Source of the DNA: Methylosarcina fibrata AML-C10
GTDB lineage: Bacteria; Pseudomonadota; Gammaproteobacteria; Methylococcales; Methylomonadaceae
Reading direction: 5' to 3'
Assembly: GCF_000372865.1 (NCBI RefSeq)
Contig: NZ_KB889965.1
Span: forward strand, 3,865,786-3,929,785
Length of the DNA stretch: 64,000 nt
Of the stretch, positions 18,306 through 27,577 are shown piece by piece. The position numbers and the translations under genes were made by a program. A model generated the notes under the pieces. It ran no database searches, was not told the origin of the DNA, and saw only the letters and a program-made list of their open reading frames with translations. Each line of letters begins with the position of its first letter. Within the stretch, counting starts at the first letter, position 1.

Positions 18306-19281
18306 TTAGCAGAAAGTCAGTTGGTATTGAGCGCCAAAACCAGCGGTAATTTCATCAATAGCTTGCTCAAGTTCAGATGGCGTAAACGATTTGAAAGGCA
18401 ACCACTCGTATTTCATTTTGCGCCATAGCATTTCAATGCGGTTCAACTCAGGACTGTACGGGGGCAAAAAGTAAAAACGCATGCCTTTTTCTTCCAGTAA
18501 GTCCCAATAAGGCTTGAGTTTTTTGGCAGTATGAATCGAAGCATTATCCAAAATGACTACGAGCGGTTTTTTTATTCGCTCAATCAGCCCCATCAAAAAA
18601 CCAAAGAACCACAAACCGTTTACGCTTTTCCACAATTTAGCCAGCATCAGTGCTCCCGAAGATCAAAGAGCGCCAATGACATTCAAACGTTGCCCCCGCT
18701 TTGCCGTGACGGCGTGGGTCTCACCACTTTTCGTCCAGGCCGAGCGATTAGGAGGTTGTGCTGAGAATCCTGCCTCATCCACGTAAGCCAATTCAATTTC
18801 ACCCGCGTTCGCTTGCCGGATCAATCCGTTAATCTCGTGTTGGGCTTGTTCGAAGCGTTCGGGATCGCGCTTTTTTTTTTAAACTATAGCGCGTTCGTTT
18901 CCACACGTAGCCCAAGAGTTTGAGTTCAGTTCGCAAGGTCGTCGGTCCAATATGGACTTGATATTGCTCTGCTAAGCGCGTTAATAATTCTCGGGATGAT
19001 AAAGCTTCGGCTTCAACCCATTGTCCTAATTGTTGCCGATGTTCATTGGTCAGTTTCGTCGGGGCGCCGCTTCGGGGCTGATCCGGTAAACTGGCTAAGC
19101 CTCGCTTCAACCATTTACGTCGCCGAATACGAACCGCTTCTCGACACAGATTCTGTTGCTCGGCCACTTCTTTAACGGTTTTTCCAGAGGCCAATAATAA
19201 AACCGTCTCGGCGCGCTCACGTTCACGCCAATCAGAGCTCTTCTTTATGACTGCCCGTAGACAATCACTTTCAATTTCCAT
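18306..19281 (-). pseudogene. Broken IS630-family transposase
   Basis: The N-terminal frame (from about 19281) carries a helix-turn-helix region (GKTVKEVAEQQNLCREAVRIR). The DDE catalytic core follows in a shifted frame: Asp in LAYVDEAGFS, Asp in VVILDNASIHTAK, Glu in LPPYSPELNRIEMLW. Two lesions are seen. A run of ten A residues (18871-18880, minus strand) shifts the frame after SLKKK; with nine A the reading would continue as KKKRDPERFEQ. An in-frame TGA at 18663-18665 then interrupts the core. Some IS630 elements use frameshifting at A-runs, but the extra stop argues for decay. No terminal repeats or TA duplication were identified. Confidence 0.82.
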
Positions 19282-19397
19282 TAACTCTACCCGTGCCAAA
19301 TGATGTTCCTTAGCTGTATCCAAATACTCAATAGCATAACGCAAACGGACTTCTTGCGAAGCACTTACAATTATTGGTTTCAAAACTTGAAAAGCAT

Positions 19398-20126
19398 CTA
19401 CAGTCCATGCATCAAAGCGCTTCCAAATTGTTTTAACCAATATCTCTGATTTTGATAATCGGGCAGATGATGCGCAACTAGAGTCCAGAAATGGTGCGAA
19501 TGATTTCTAAATTGAATATGACAAAGTTCATGAACGACAACGTACTCAAGAACAGGAAGAGGAGCCAGAATAAGAAGCCAGTTGATATTAATATCATTGT
19601 GAATACCGCAACTTCCCCACCGTGTTTTCTGGCTTTTTATGGAGATAGAGCGAGGAAAAAGATTTTTGTTTGGCGCGTGCTGCTGCACTATTAATTCCAC
19701 TTGAAGTTTTAATTGCTGCTTCATCCAGACGGTCAAGGCTTGTCTAATCGCATGACTGGAAGATTCGTTTAAAAGGTATTCGGGAACCGATGCAATAAAT
19801 TCATCCGCTAATTCGATTTTGACCTTTTTTAATTTTGACGGACGAACGACAAGGGGATAAAACACTCCTAAATAAGGAATGTTTACTCCATGATGATAGC
19901 TTTCTGGAGATAATCTGTTGTATTGCGATTTTTTGGATTCCAATTTTTTTAAAGCATTGGTAATCCATTGCTGTTGCGATAAAACAAATTGGTGCAGTTT
20001 ATGTTCGGAAACATGGCGGGGAGCCACTACTTCAATTTTGCCCGGTGCGACGATTATTCTCGTTTTAATTGCACGTTCACTGCGGCGTATTTGATAGTGG
20101 AAAGGCAAAGAATTCAAGTATGACAA
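19398..20126 (-). CDS. YgjP-like zinc metallopeptidase (M48-related, DUF45)
   Basis: It has 242 residues. The zinc motif HExxH is in VVHELCHIQFRNHSHHFW, followed by a further His within the family-typical NHS..FW pattern; TRWGSCG before it is also characteristic. The family is widespread, soluble and of poorly known function, often near restriction or toxin genes. The gene is much more AT-rich than the chromosomal neighbours and abuts the IS remnant, so it is probably part of an acquired patch. The promoter is not obvious. Confidence 0.85.
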   Translation of the reverse strand: MSYLNSLPFHYQIRRSERAIKTRIIVAPGKIEVVAPRHVSEHKLHQFVLSQQQWITNALKKLESKKSQYNRLSPESYHHGVNIPYLGVFYPLVVRPSKLKKVKIELADEFIASVPEYLLNESSSHAIRQALTVWMKQQLKLQVELIVQQHAPNKNLFPRSISIKSQKTRWGSCGIHNDININWLLILAPLPVLEYVVVHELCHIQFRNHSHHFWTLVAHHLPDYQNQRYWLKQFGSALMHGL

Positions 20127-20387
20127 TATGAAAAGTGGATAATGAAGCTGAAATTCCTACTTGTTGGCATCGATAAGATTGGAATAAAAACTAAAAACAA
20201 GAGATTTATTATAGCTGCGGAAAGAGAGTGTCAAAAAAACCGGTTCAGGGTAACGCCGATCAAATCAATAGAATTCCAGTAGGAAATTTCCATGCTTCTT
20301 ATTATCATCAATGGCTCATCTAAGTCAACAGTTTTTCAATAAGTCATTAGCAAATAAAAAACTTTGTAATGGTCCCATTTATCATAA
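20127..20387. other. AT-rich spacer of the acquired patch, no gene recognised
   Basis: This spacer lies between the metallopeptidase start and a short open frame. It contains an imperfect hairpin near 20371-20397 (GGTC/GACC outer, CCATT/AATGG inner). No coding frame of note is present. Confidence 0.35.
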
Positions 20388-20576
20388 TGGGAAGACCAAA
20401 TAGGAGAATTAGGAAAAGCGATATCATTGCTTAAAAAGCTTGATCAATTTGCTTTGCAAGGATTTTCGAAAGGACGACTGGACTTCGGTAATCCCCTGTC
20501 TTTGCCAGGAGCTGAGAAGAAATTTATATTGTTAGATCTCGGCTTCTTCGAATATAAAAAACCCGCTTGGCTGTAA
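20388..20576 (+). pseudogene. Possible remnant of a coding gene (62 codons, no ATG)
   Basis: The plus frame is open from 20388 to a TAA at 20574-20576 and reads like ordinary protein (AISLLKKLDQFALQGFSKGR, then LLDLGFFEYKKPAWL), with balanced composition, but it has no ATG; a TTG at 20427 is the first plausible start. Its last codons form the left arm of the terminator shared with groEL. I do not recognise a family. It could be the 3' end of a truncated gene, a small TTG-started gene, or chance. Confidence 0.3.
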
Positions 20577-20598
20577 TATACCAAGCGGGTTTTTGTTT
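20555..20598 (-). terminator. Bidirectional rho-independent terminator after groEL
   Basis: A perfect 10-bp stem, ACCCGCTTGG (20561-20570) and CCAAGCGGGT (20581-20590), encloses a 10-base loop. On the minus strand it is followed by a T-run, and on the plus strand by TTTTGTTTT, so it can stop transcription from both sides. It lies about 26 bases beyond the groEL stop. Confidence 0.88.
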
Positions 20599-20623
20599 TA
20601 AAGAAACGAGGCTTTAAGACGAC

Positions 20624-22294
<1,671 letters not shown>

Positions 22295-22334
22295 CTATGT
22301 AAATAAGTGATTGTAGATAAGAGAACGTTTGGGT

Positions 22335-22622
22335 TTAACCCAAAATACCCATGATGTCGTCTTCTCTCATGACGATGAGTTCTTCACCGTCAACCTTGAC
22401 TTCGTTACCAGAGTATTTACCGAAAAGCACTTTGTCGCCGACTTTGACCTGTAGTGGGCGAACCTGGCCGTTATCCAGTGCTTTGCCTTCGCCGACAGCC
22501 AGAACCACGCCCTGGCTTGGTTTTTCAGCCGCGGAACCAGGCAGGACAATACCGCCGGCGGAAGTCAGCTCTTCTTCAACGCGTTTGACTATCACTCTGT
22601 CGTGTAACGGACGTATTTTCAT
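22335..22622 (-). CDS. groS: Co-chaperonin GroES (10 kDa)
   Basis: Heptameric lid of the GroEL chamber. It has 95 residues, beginning [18 protein letters not shown], with the mobile loop [19 protein letters not shown] and the typical [23 protein letters not shown] end. It is preceded by TAGGAGATATTG. First gene of groSL, with the promoter and perfect CIRCE element 33-86 bases upstream. Confidence 0.98.
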   Translation of the reverse strand: MKIRPLHDRVIVKRVEEELTSAGGIVLPGSAAEKPSQGVVLAVGEGKALDNGQVRPLQVKVGDKVLFGKYSGNEVKVDGEELIVMREDDIMGILG

Positions 22623-22654
22623 TCAATATCTCCTAACGTTAAAATTAAAAATTA

Positions 22655-22681
22655 TTAGCACTCGCTAGTAATGAGTGCTAA
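22655..22681 (-). promoter_or_regulatory. CIRCE operator (HrcA site)
   Basis: TTAGCACTC, nine bases, then GAGTGCTAA: a perfect match to the CIRCE consensus with the canonical 9-base spacer. It overlaps the last base of the groES -10 box and covers the expected start, so HrcA binding would block groESL transcription. HrcA itself is not in the window. Confidence 0.95.
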
Positions 22682-22708
22682 TGATAATCAGCTTTTGCAG
22701 TCTGTCAA
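22681..22708 (-). promoter_or_regulatory. Sigma70-type promoter of groESL
   Basis: On the minus strand TTGACA (22703-22708) and TATCAT (22681-22686) are 16 bases apart. The -10 box touches the CIRCE palindrome. No sigma32-type promoter was evident, consistent with a repressor-based control. Confidence 0.8.
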
Positions 22709-22752
22709 GTTCTTTGGCATCATCCGCTTTTCAAGATTTAAAAAACGAAACA

Positions 22753-23523
22753 ATGAACGACAATCAATTATTACGATACAGCCGCCAAATCATGCTGCCC
22801 CAGATCGATGTGGAAGGGCAGCAAAAATTGCTTTCCGCTCACGTACTTATTGTCGGCGCAGGCGGTTTGGGTTCGCCCGCGGCCATTTATCTTGCCGCTG
22901 CCGGAGTCGGCCGTATCAGCCTGTTCGATGATGACGAAGTGGATTTATCCAATCTGCAAAGGCAGATTGCTCACTACACTGACGATATAGGGACGGCGAA
23001 GGTAATTTCAACCCGGCAAACATTGAATCGCTTGAATCCGGACGTGGATGTCCGGGCCGTAAAACAGAGATTGATGAGCGTGGAGCTTGAGCAGGAAGTC
23101 ATGAACGCCGACGTTGTAATCGATTGCAGCGATAATTTCGCTACCCGTTTTGCCATTAACAAAGCGTGTGTCGAACAGAAGACGCCTTTGGTGTCCGGGG
23201 CGGCGATCCGGTTTGAAGGCCACATTTCCGTATTTACCCCTGGCCGAAATGATAGCCCTTGTTATAATTGCCTGTACCATTTTGACGGGGAAGAGCAGTT
23301 GAATTGCTCGACGAATGGCGTCATTGCTCCCATTACCGGGATAATCGGCAGTATTCAGGCGCTGGAAGCAATGAAGCTGATCATGGCCGTCGGCGAAACC
23401 TTGTGCGGACGGTTATTGCTGGTGGACGGGCTGTCGATGGAATGGAACACTCTGAAGTTAAAAAAGAACCCGTCCTGTCCCACTTGCGGTGATAGCGGAA
23501 AAATATCCGGTAGGGAATCATAA
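22753..23523 (+). CDS. moeB: HesA/MoeB/ThiF family adenylyltransferase
   Basis: E1-like enzyme that adenylates the C-terminal Gly of a ubiquitin-like sulfur carrier (MoaD or ThiS). From ATG 22753 it has 256 residues; a start at 22675 would read through the CIRCE element and is rejected. ATP site VLIVGAGGLGSPAAIYLA, then DFDEVDLSNLQRQ-like DDDEVDLSNLQRQ, and two zinc CxxC pairs (CYNC and CPTC). NCSTNGVIAPITGIIGS is the conserved segment after the crossover loop. MoeB and ThiF cannot be separated by sequence alone. It is divergent from groES. Confidence 0.87.
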   Translation: MNDNQLLRYSRQIMLPQIDVEGQQKLLSAHVLIVGAGGLGSPAAIYLAAAGVGRISLFDDDEVDLSNLQRQIAHYTDDIGTAKVISTRQTLNRLNPDVDVRAVKQRLMSVELEQEVMNADVVIDCSDNFATRFAINKACVEQKTPLVSGAAIRFEGHISVFTPGRNDSPCYNCLYHFDGEEQLNCSTNGVIAPITGIIGSIQALEAMKLIMAVGETLCGRLLLVDGLSMEWNTLKLKKNPSCPTCGDSGKISGRES

Positions 23524-23525
23524 AA

Positions 23526-23559
23526 GGCTTCCGGGTGCGTACTGAAACTCCCGGAAGCC
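23526..23559 (-). terminator. Stem-loop between convergent moeB and a small membrane gene
   Basis: A 10-bp stem, GGCTTCCGGG (23526-23535) with CCCGGAAGCC (23550-23559). On the minus strand it is followed by TTTTA, so it may end the small gene's transcript. On the plus strand no T-tract follows directly. Confidence 0.6.
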
Positions 23560-23576
23560 CATTGAGCGTTGTTTAT

Positions 23577-23780
23577 TTATTTGCCTATGATTCCTTTAAT
23601 GGTAGTTATGGCCTTTTCGGCAAAATCGTTGATCACCGAAGGGCTGTCGCCATGCGGCTCCGTTTCGCCAAACGGTTTTGCATTGATTTGGGTAAATTTA
23701 TAAATGAAATAGCCCAAGGGTGCAAACGTCGCTGCCGCGAAAACGAGCATAACTACCCATAATTCAACCACTTCACCCAT
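23577..23780 (-). CDS. Small single-pass membrane protein of unknown function
   Basis: It has 67 residues with one N-terminal hydrophobic helix (VVELWVVMLVFAAATFAPLGYFIY) and a polar tail ending ITTIKGIIGK. A good ribosome site (TTGAGGAGGTGTC) precedes the ATG, which supports real translation. I do not recognise the family. The layout resembles small subunits that decorate membrane complexes, but no partner is next to it. It is divergent from pqqA, about 280 bases away. Confidence 0.6.
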   Translation of the reverse strand: MGEVVELWVVMLVFAAATFAPLGYFIYKFTQINAKPFGETEPHGDSPSVINDFAEKAITTIKGIIGK

Positions 23781-23971
23781 GACACCTCCTCAAGATTTTT
23801 TAATTATTGTAATCGGTGAAGTCCGATAATACTCTTTTCTCCGGTAAAAAACACCCGTATCTTCATCTTATTCCTCGTAAATGTAACCAGAGCGGACGAG
23901 CCGTTTTCGGAGCTATGGAAAACAATTGTCTTCGGTCTCCGGTGGGGCAGGATAATTTTAGCCGGCCAAGG

Positions 23972-24000
23972 TTGCGTTAACAAAGGGTTCATCGTATACT
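23972..24000 (+). promoter_or_regulatory. Probable pqqA promoter
   Basis: TTGCGT (23972-23977) and TATACT (23995-24000) are exactly 17 bases apart. The -10 matches at five of six positions and the -35 keeps TTG. The start would be near 24007, giving a leader of about 55 bases before pqqA. Confidence 0.5.
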
Positions 24001-24061
24001 TCGAGCTGGCTTACTTGATCAAGCTGGCATAAACACAAAAAAACTTCTGGAGGTTAATACA

Positions 24062-24136
24062 ATGAAATGGGAAACACCAAGCTATACTGACCTGCGTTTC
24101 GGCTTCGAAGTGACGATGTATATTTACAATCGTTGA
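24062..24136 (+). CDS. pqqA: PQQ precursor peptide PqqA
   Basis: Ribosomally made 24-residue peptide whose Glu and Tyr side chains are cross-linked into PQQ. The conserved E-x3-Y pair is Glu16 and Tyr20 in FEVTMYIYNR, the residues that PqqE joins while PqqD holds the peptide. TGGAGG lies 8 bases before ATG. It is too short for most gene callers. It is followed by a terminator-like hairpin, so pqqA mRNA probably exceeds that of pqqB-E, matching the need for stoichiometric substrate. Confidence 0.97.
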   Translation: MKWETPSYTDLRFGFEVTMYIYNR

Positions 24137-24160
24137 TTACGATACGATCTATGGAAACAA

Positions 24161-24190
24161 GGGGGTTCGTCGAGAACCCCTTTTTTTTGC
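24161..24190 (+). terminator. Terminator/attenuator between pqqA and pqqB
   Basis: GGGGTTC (24162-24168), a 5-base loop, GAACCCC (24174-24180) and then eight T. This is a full rho-independent signature inside the operon. Partial read-through would give much pqqA and less pqqBCDE. Confidence 0.88.
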
Positions 24191-24252
24191 CTGAACTTTC
24201 TTATTGCCGTATCATTTCATTTTCATAGGCAATTTTTGGGTTATCTTAAATC

Positions 24253-25164
24253 ATGAAGATCAGAGTTCTCGGTTCGGGAGCGGGCGGCGGCTTTCCGCAA
24301 TGGAACTGCAATTGCAATAATTGCCGTAGAATACGCCGCAAGGAAATGAACGGCAGGGCACGCACCCAGTCGTCGATTGCGGTCAGCACCGACCAGGCCA
24401 ATTGGCTGCTGATCAATGCATCTCCCGATATTCGCGCCCAACTGGAGGCGTTTCCCGCCATTCAGCCCAAGCAGGGCGTACGCGACACCGGCATTCGGGC
24501 AATCCTGCTGATCGACAGTCAGATCGATCACACTACGGGTTTGCTCATGCTCAGGGAAGGCAGGCCGTTGGAGATTTATTGCACTGAAATGGTCAGACAG
24601 GACCTGACGACCGGATTTCCGGTCTTCAACATGCTGGCCCATTACTGCACGGTCAATCACCACCCGGTGCCGACCGACGGCGGCAGTTTCACCATTCCGG
24701 GCATCCATGATCTGCGCTTTTATACCCAGGCTCTGAAAAGCAAGGCGCCGCCGTATTCCCCGCACCGGCACGACCCGCACGAAGGAGACAATATCGGCTT
24801 GATCATCGAGCAGATTTCGACGGGGAAAAAACTGTTCTATTCACCGGGTCTTGGCGAGATCGAGCCGCATGTGCTGGAAGCCATGCTGCAGGCTGATTGC
24901 GTCATGGTGGACGGCACCTTCTGGACCGACGAGGAAATGTGCACTCAGCAAATCAGCCATAAAAAAGCCCGGGAAATCGGCCACCTGCCGCAATCGGGCG
25001 AAGGCGGCATGATCGAGGTGCTGAACAGCGTGGCCAAGGCCCGCAAACTATTGATTCATATTAACAACACCAACCCGATTCTGGACGATGATTCCGCCGA
25101 GCGCAAACAGCTCGATGCGTGCGGTATCGAAGTCGCTTACGACGGTCTGGAAATCGATTTATAA
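24253..25164 (+). CDS. pqqB: PQQ biosynthesis protein PqqB
   Basis: Metallo-beta-lactamase-fold protein of 303 residues, reported as a tyrosine-hydroxylating oxygenase acting on PQQ precursors. It opens with the family [19 protein letters not shown], and a paired CNCNNC zinc site follows at residues ~19-24. Usual MBL His/Asp positions appear as [11 protein letters not shown] and [10 protein letters not shown]. It ends 10 bases before pqqC. Confidence 0.97.
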   Translation: MKIRVLGSGAGGGFPQWNCNCNNCRRIRRKEMNGRARTQSSIAVSTDQANWLLINASPDIRAQLEAFPAIQPKQGVRDTGIRAILLIDSQIDHTTGLLMLREGRPLEIYCTEMVRQDLTTGFPVFNMLAHYCTVNHHPVPTDGGSFTIPGIHDLRFYTQALKSKAPPYSPHRHDPHEGDNIGLIIEQISTGKKLFYSPGLGEIEPHVLEAMLQADCVMVDGTFWTDEEMCTQQISHKKAREIGHLPQSGEGGMIEVLNSVAKARKLLIHINNTNPILDDDSAERKQLDACGIEVAYDGLEIDL

Positions 25165-25174
25165 CGGAGACCTT

Positions 25175-25906
25175 ATGACCGACGTCGACAAAAAAGCCTG
25201 GAGCCGGGAAGAGTTCGAAGCCCGTCTGCGCGGCATGGAAAAGTATTACCATGTTCATCACCCTTACCATATCCTGATGAATGAGGGGAAACTGACCAAG
25301 GAGCAGCTTCAGGGCTGGGTTGCCAACCGCTACTATTATCAAGTCAGCATTCCGTTGAAGGATGCGAATATCCTCGCCAATTGCCCCGATCGGGAAACCC
25401 GGGCAAAATGGATTCAGCGCATTCTCGATCACGACGGTCATCCCGGCGATCCCGGCGGCATTGAAGCCTGGATTCAGTTGGGCATTGCAGTGGGTCTGAC
25501 CCGCGAAGAAATTACTTCGCAACAATTCGTGCTGCCGGGCGTTCGATTTGCCGTCGACGCCTATGTGAATTTCGCGCGCCGGTCCGAGTGGCATGAAGCG
25601 GCCAGTTCCTCCCTGACCGAACTGTTCGCCCCCAAGATTCATCAGCAACGCCTCGACAACTGGCCCGAGCATTACCCCTGGGTCGAACAGGAAGGCTATG
25701 TTTATTTCCGCAAACGTCTGACCGAAGCGCGCCGGGACGTCGAGCACGGTCTTGAGATTACGCTGGACTGGTATAAAACCCGCGCGCAGCAGGAGCGCAT
25801 GCTGCAAATTCTGCAGTTCAAACTGGACGTGTTATGGACGATGGCCGACGCGATGTATATGGCCTACGTCAATAAGATGCCGCCGTATTTCAACATTGAT
25901 AAATAA
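25175..25906 (+). CDS. pqqC: Pyrroloquinoline-quinone synthase PqqC
   Basis: Cofactor-free oxidase that does the last step, ring closure and eight-electron oxidation of AHQQ to PQQ. From ATG 25175 (after ACGGAGACCTT) it has 243 residues, all-helical, with the family stretches [17 protein letters not shown] and [16 protein letters not shown]. The earlier in-frame start at 25088 overlaps pqqB and is rejected. Confidence 0.97.
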   Translation: MTDVDKKAWSREEFEARLRGMEKYYHVHHPYHILMNEGKLTKEQLQGWVANRYYYQVSIPLKDANILANCPDRETRAKWIQRILDHDGHPGDPGGIEAWIQLGIAVGLTREEITSQQFVLPGVRFAVDAYVNFARRSEWHEAASSSLTELFAPKIHQQRLDNWPEHYPWVEQEGYVYFRKRLTEARRDVEHGLEITLDWYKTRAQQERMLQILQFKLDVLWTMADAMYMAYVNKMPPYFNIDK

Positions 25907-25985
25907 AACTCCTTCGGTAATTTACCAGAATGTAATATCGCCTCAAGCAAGCCGGGACATTAAGCCTGCCCAAAAACAGATCAAA

Positions 25986-26255
25986 ATGAGCATTCATCCG
26001 GAACAACCCATTCATTTTTCTCCCATGCACCGCCTGCAATGGGAAGAAGCCCAGCAGAAATACGTCATTCTTTATCCCGAAGGCATGGTCGAACTGAATC
26101 AGAGTTCGGCAGAGATACTCAAGCTGTGCGACGGCACTCATACTCTTGAACAAATCGTCGGCGAGCTGGAACGGAAATTCGAAACCACCGGTCTGATGGG
26201 CGATATTACCGCTTTTCTTGAGGTTGCTTTGAAAAATGGCTGGATCCAACAATAG
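25986..26255 (+). CDS. pqqD: PQQ peptide chaperone PqqD
   Basis: Binds PqqA through a RiPP-recognition fold and presents it to PqqE. It has 89 residues from ATG 25986: [19 protein letters not shown] is the beta sheet that docks the peptide, and the helical part ([19 protein letters not shown]) follows. It overlaps pqqE by 20 bases, so translation is coupled. The 79 bases after pqqC contain no gene. Confidence 0.96.
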   Translation: MSIHPEQPIHFSPMHRLQWEEAQQKYVILYPEGMVELNQSSAEILKLCDGTHTLEQIVGELERKFETTGLMGDITAFLEVALKNGWIQQ

Positions 26256-27363
26256 AAACATAACACCGCCGCGGTGGCTGCTGGCGGAACTGACCTATGC
26301 CTGCCCTCTGCAGTGCCCGTATTGCTCTAATCCGATCGACTACAGCAAATATCCTTCCGAACTGACCACGGAAGACTGGAAGCGCGTGCTGTCACAGGCG
26401 CGCAAAATGGGCGCGGTGCAGCTCGGTTTTTCCGGAGGCGAGCCTTTGACCCGCAAGGATCTGGTCGAGCTGGTCGAACATGCCCGGCAGCTTGGCTATT
26501 ATACTAATCTGATTACGTCGGGTTACGGCATGACCGAGGAAAAAATCGTCCGGCTCAAGGAAGCCGGCCTCGATCATATCCAGGTCAGCATCCAGGCCAG
26601 CACCCAGGAACTGAACGACCACCTCGCCGGTACCGAGTCGTTCCTGCATAAGCAGGAAATCGCCCGGCTGGTCAAGAAGCACGGTTATCCGATGGTGCTG
26701 TGCGTCGTCATCCACCGCGAGAATATCCACCAGATGCCGGATATCCTGGCGATGGCCGAACAGCTCGGCGCCGATTATCTGGAGCTGGCCAATACTCAGT
26801 ATTACGGCTGGGCGCACGCCAACCGCGATCTGCTGATGCCGACCCGAGAACAGTTCGAACAGGCCGAAGCGATTGCTCAGGCGTTCAAGGAAAAGGTCGC
26901 GGGCCGAATGAAAATTTACTACGTCGTTCCCGATTATTACGAAGACCGGCCGAAGGCCTGCATGAACGGCTGGGGCACGACCTTTCTGACCATCGCGCCG
27001 GACGGCGTTGCCCTGCCCTGCCATTCGGCACGCGAACTCCCCGGACTCGACTGCCCCAACGTCAGGGAACACAGCATCGAGCAAATCTGGAACGAATCGA
27101 AAGCCTTCAATTTCTTTCGCGGAGACGACTGGATGAAGGAGCCGTGCCGAAGCTGCGACGAAAAAGAAAAGGATCACGGCGGCTGCCGCTGCCAGGCTTA
27201 TCTGCTGGCGGGCGACATGTATGCGGCCGATCCGGTCTGCAGCAAGTCGCCCCATCATCATTTGATCGAAGCGGCGATCGATGCGGCGAGAGCCAGCGCC
27301 TTGTCCGGTTCGGAAAAACCGCTGATCTTCCGCAACAGCAAAAACTCACGATCGATGTCCTGA
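26236..27363 (+). CDS. pqqE: PqqA peptide cyclase PqqE (radical SAM)
   Basis: Forms the Glu-Tyr carbon-carbon bond in PqqA. The radical-SAM cluster is C23-x3-C27-x2-C30 (CPLQCPYC), then [10 protein letters not shown] for SAM. The C-terminal SPASM region has Cys-rich motifs ([27 protein letters not shown]) for auxiliary clusters. It has 375 residues. It completes pqqABCDE; no pqqF protease is adjacent. Confidence 0.97.
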   Translation: MAGSNNRNITPPRWLLAELTYACPLQCPYCSNPIDYSKYPSELTTEDWKRVLSQARKMGAVQLGFSGGEPLTRKDLVELVEHARQLGYYTNLITSGYGMTEEKIVRLKEAGLDHIQVSIQASTQELNDHLAGTESFLHKQEIARLVKKHGYPMVLCVVIHRENIHQMPDILAMAEQLGADYLELANTQYYGWAHANRDLLMPTREQFEQAEAIAQAFKEKVAGRMKIYYVVPDYYEDRPKACMNGWGTTFLTIAPDGVALPCHSARELPGLDCPNVREHSIEQIWNESKAFNFFRGDDWMKEPCRSCDEKEKDHGGCRCQAYLLAGDMYAADPVCSKSPHHHLIEAAIDAARASALSGSEKPLIFRNSKNSRSMS

Positions 27364-27453
27364 CTTCAGACAGCCGAGCCCAAAGGAGATCGGCGAGAAG
27401 GAGGCGCTTTCGCAAAATCTTCAGCGAAGCAGAGCGCTTTCATATTGAACGTA

Positions 27454-27509
27454 GAGGCGAATTCATTCGCCTCCGGTTCTTATCAAACCTGGACGAAACA
27501 ATTCGCCTC
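27454..27509 (+). repeat. Three-part inverted repeat after pqqE, switch-like
   Basis: GAGGCGAAT (27454-27462) is followed after two bases by its complement ATTCGCCTC (27465-27473), and the same ATTCGCCTC recurs at 27501-27509. The left arm could pair with either right arm, giving two exclusive hairpins in the leader of the TPR-oxygenase gene. Arms and positions are seen directly; any regulatory effect is inferred. Confidence 0.55.
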
Positions 27510-27577
27510 TCCAGCCGGAAGTATACGAGTCGAAAAGACGTTAGAAGCTTGAGATAACAGAATGAGGTGATTTTTTG

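Noticed and set aside
18213-18428. Plus-strand frame antisense to the transposase end
   Set aside because: It is the shadow of the IS630 C-terminal coding region.
22675-22752. Extended N-terminus of moeB
   Set aside because: It would begin inside the CIRCE operator; the family start MNDNQLLRYSRQ is at 22753.
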